This document shows positions 61,980 to 64,000 of a stretch of DNA of 64,000 bases, one piece after another. The stretch's first letter is position 1. Each line of letters begins with the position of its first letter. The translations under genes were made by a program, and so were the position numbers. This DNA comes from Selaginella tamariscina (lineage: Eukaryota > Streptophyta > Lycopodiopsida > Selaginellales > Selaginellaceae), in assembly GCA_003024785.1 (NCBI GenBank), contig PUQB01000319.1, forward strand, positions 210,757 through 274,756, in the 5' to 3' direction. Under the pieces are notes generated by a model that searched no databases, was not told the origin of the DNA, and saw only the letters and a list, made by a program, of their open reading frames with translations.

Positions 61980-62603
61980 TGCATTTGTCACTCTCTCTCT
62001 TTCATACACATTTATTAATTTATACATGGATATCAATTCCAGATGATTTCATGAGCATGTAAGGGGGATTTTAAGGCGCTGTGATAGATTAGTATTGTGT
62101 GTTTTCATCGTAATGGATGATGAAGGGGAGGATATGTCACGGAGGCGCAGGATGACCGTCAAGTCCGAGAGCTTTACGAAGACACGTACCACATGTGCAA
62201 CGCCTAGGCACCAATGGAGATCGATTTCTTGGTCGACTCATCATACCTCGCCTGCAGGTACACACACATCATTTATGCCGTATTCATGTATACACAGGCA
62301 GACATGCATATTATTGACAAATGTAGAAATATACCCCTAGTCAGGCATTAGATATACATCCTAAAAAACTAACTTATGTATAGTTATCACTAGACTAGTA
62401 TTCAAAGGACAGTGTGTCTAATCTTTATCTTATATTAACTTATACTTTTGTATGCAAATCCAAGTACATAATTAAGCTATCGTTTTGTATACTTATAATT
62501 CTAGTATTTTTCAAATGTAAATATATACCCCTAGTCAAACATTAGGTATGTGTCCTGTATTTTGAAAAACAAAATCTATATACCCCTCTCAAACTAATAT
62601 ATA

Positions 62604-62636
<33 letters not shown>

Positions 62637-64000
62637 TTTCATGTGAATCTCAAACAGACTGCTTACTGCCCAAGAGCTATGCTACTAAGGAAATTTGTTA
62701 AATATAATTTGTGTATGCTATTCAGCGAATTTCTATATGTTCGAGGTATTTATGTATATATATAACTTTCTAGGATGCAGGGTATATATCATTCTTAAGA
62801 ACTTATTTATCACATATTTGTGTGCATATATTGTTAGAATAGAATGCAGGGGTGTATATACCTGATTCTATTTAGTTTAGAGTATACATCTATGGTGTAC
62901 ATGTATGGACGCTCTACTATACACACCATTACTTGTTTATAAGTGAAGTCTATATGCTTTATAGAGAGCTCGGAGAGTGGAAATGGGATTGGCGACGAGA
63001 CAGACAGTGACGGGGAGACACATAATCTTTGTCCGCCTTTGGAAAGTCTATCTGTGTCGACAACTACACAAGAGTCTGGGGTGAAGAAGGTGTTTAGAAA
63101 GGGAAGAACTGTTTAGATGTTAAACTTGACTTAGGGATAATTGAGAAGTCTGTTCCCGAGGAAGGTGAAGAGAATCAGTGTATGGCTGATTCTGATACTC
63201 ATCAGCAGGTAATGCGTTGTGTGTGTGTGTGTTGAGAGGGGGGGGGGAGGGGAAGGAGGGCATGAAAACTTAGATAAGAAATGTTTTTGTTCTGCCGAGT
63301 ATTTATGAACAGCGCGCTCTCTCTCTCTCTGCTGACATAGTCTACATGCATGCACACACACGTACATTTTATATTGGTCTTGTTGGTTGTTCTTATATAT
63401 GTTGTAAGTTTAGCCGTGAGTCTACGTTTTATGTGTTCTCACTTGTTGTCCGTTGATCATGCTTCTCTTTCAGTTCTAGTTTTACATTTCAGCTCACATA
63501 ACCCATCCAACCCACTCACACGCACGCACGCGCACCCACACACATGCAAATCTTTTCAGTGATGTTTCTTAACCAGGAGAAGGTTATACCGGAGAAAGAC
63601 AAGCATTGCACGCAAATTCTGTCTCATTTGTTTATGGGAGGAAGATCAGTAGCACAGAACTACGCAATTCTTCGTAGCTTCAGGATAACCCACATTCTAA
63701 ACTGCGTGGGATTCTGCTGCCCCGAGTACTACCCCGAAGAGTTTACGTACAAAACACTCTGGCTTCACGACACTCCATCCGAGGATATTATATGTGTTTT
63801 ATACGACGTGTTTGATTTCCTTGAACACGTCCGTGAGCAGGCTGGCTGCCAGGTACTTATACACCTTGTTAATGAGCCTCTCTCTCTCTCTCTCTCTCTC
63901 TCTACGCACATACAATATTAATATATGTGTGATCGTTCAGGTATTAGTGCATTGTTCTGAGGGGATTTTCAAGATCTGCGGCATTAGTTATAGCCTATAT
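61708..64000 (+). CDS. MKP1: MKP1-type dual-specificity (MAP kinase) phosphatase, 3' end outside the window
   Basis: Dephosphorylates MAP kinases. Exons: 61708-about 61801 (start MASLYFRAYNDLHEM, frame change near 61760), about 62110-62260, about 62966-63208 and 63577-63852, and one from 63941 past the window edge. The third exon ends with VKLDLGIIEKSVPEEGEENQ. The catalytic domain begins HCTQILSHLFMGGRSVAQN and continues ITHILNCVGF, CPEYYPEEFTYKTLWL, SEDIICVLYDVFDFLEHVR. The last exon gives VLVHCSEG, the start of the HCxxxxxR loop. A one-base change of frame at the G-run near 63960 is needed to reach the expected FSRSAALVIAY. The two earliest exons are assigned by position only. Plant MKP1 also has a gelsolin-like C-terminus, which would lie outside. 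Confidence 0.85.
61943..61976. repeat. (CA)17 microsatellite in an MKP1-like intron
   Basis: Uninterrupted CA run between the first two assigned exons. Confidence 0.93.
62275..62600. repeat. Short imperfect direct repeats in an MKP1-like intron
   Basis: AATATACCCCTAGTCAGGCATTAG (near 62326) and ATATACCCCTAGTCAAACATTAG (near 62523), with a shorter CTATATACCCCT near 62575. Possibly remnants of an intronic transposon. Confidence 0.5.

Noticed and set aside
63941..64000. Programmed ribosomal frameshifting as the cause of the frame breaks
   Set aside because: Breaks occur in many unrelated genes at varying sites with no shared slippery signal, and frame changes also occur across transposons. Sequence error or decay is far more likely.
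1..64000. tRNA, rRNA or microRNA genes
   Set aside because: No cloverleaf with proper A/B boxes and no rRNA segment was noticed by eye. The 7.5 kb hairpin is the only small-RNA candidate and has no supporting evidence. A covariance-model scan was not possible.

Overview
This window is nuclear DNA from a land plant. The evidence is a set of intron-containing plant gene families read from translated motifs: a xyloglucan endotransglucosylase/hydrolase (XTH), a LURP-one-related protein, a RabGAP/TBC protein, an XPC/RAD4 repair protein, a CER1-type wax enzyme, an MKP1-type dual-specificity phosphatase and a PPR protein. Ty3/gypsy and Mutator-like elements are interleaved with them. Intergenic DNA is very AT-rich and full of (TA), (GT/CA) and (CT/AG) microsatellites. 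The tandem style of the PPR fragment would suit a seed-free vascular plant such as a lycophyte, but that is a weak guess and no species is claimed.

Layout. 1-2.3 kb: eroded gypsy pol, + strand. 3.2-6.6 kb: LURP-one-related and XTH genes, both - strand. 7.5-7.8 kb: fold-back repeats. 8.7-13.3 kb: degenerate gypsy element, - strand. 14.07-16.0 kb: an unrecognised multi-exon gene (copy A), followed by a young gypsy element (16217-21034) bounded by TSDs. 21.9-24.3 kb: a segment bounded by long inverted repeats and holding coding-like sequence. 24.5-27.6 kb: a second copy (copy B) of the 14-16 kb plus 21-21.9 kb segment, without the gypsy insertion. 29.1-33.4 kb: a Mutator-like element (MULE) with TIRs and a broken transposase, itself interrupted by a probable solo LTR. 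34.1-35.6 kb: exons of an unidentified - strand gene. 36.2-37.6 kb: a PPR pseudogene between 58-bp inverted repeats. 37.9-40.6 kb: TBC gene (-), sharing a short intergenic region with RAD4 (+, 40.9-47.3 kb). 48.0-51.05 kb: unrecognised acidic protein gene (+). 51.8-54.7 kb: CER1-like gene (-). 56.7-61.5 kb: complete but eroded gypsy element with LTRs and TSD, same family as the 8.7-13.3 kb copy. 61.7 kb to the end: MKP1-like phosphatase (+), cut by the window edge.

Two patterns run through the window. First, nearly every conserved gene changes reading frame by one base inside an exon, in some cases at a homopolymer. This looks more like residual assembly indels than simultaneous decay of all these genes. 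Second, many introns of unrelated genes carry a TG/CA microsatellite within a few tens of bases of the 5' splice site, more often with TG on the sense strand. The host genes do not form a pathway; they are ordinary housekeeping, cell-wall and cuticle genes between mobile elements. Exon coordinates were set by eye from GT/AG sites and frame continuity, so individual boundaries may be off by a few bases.
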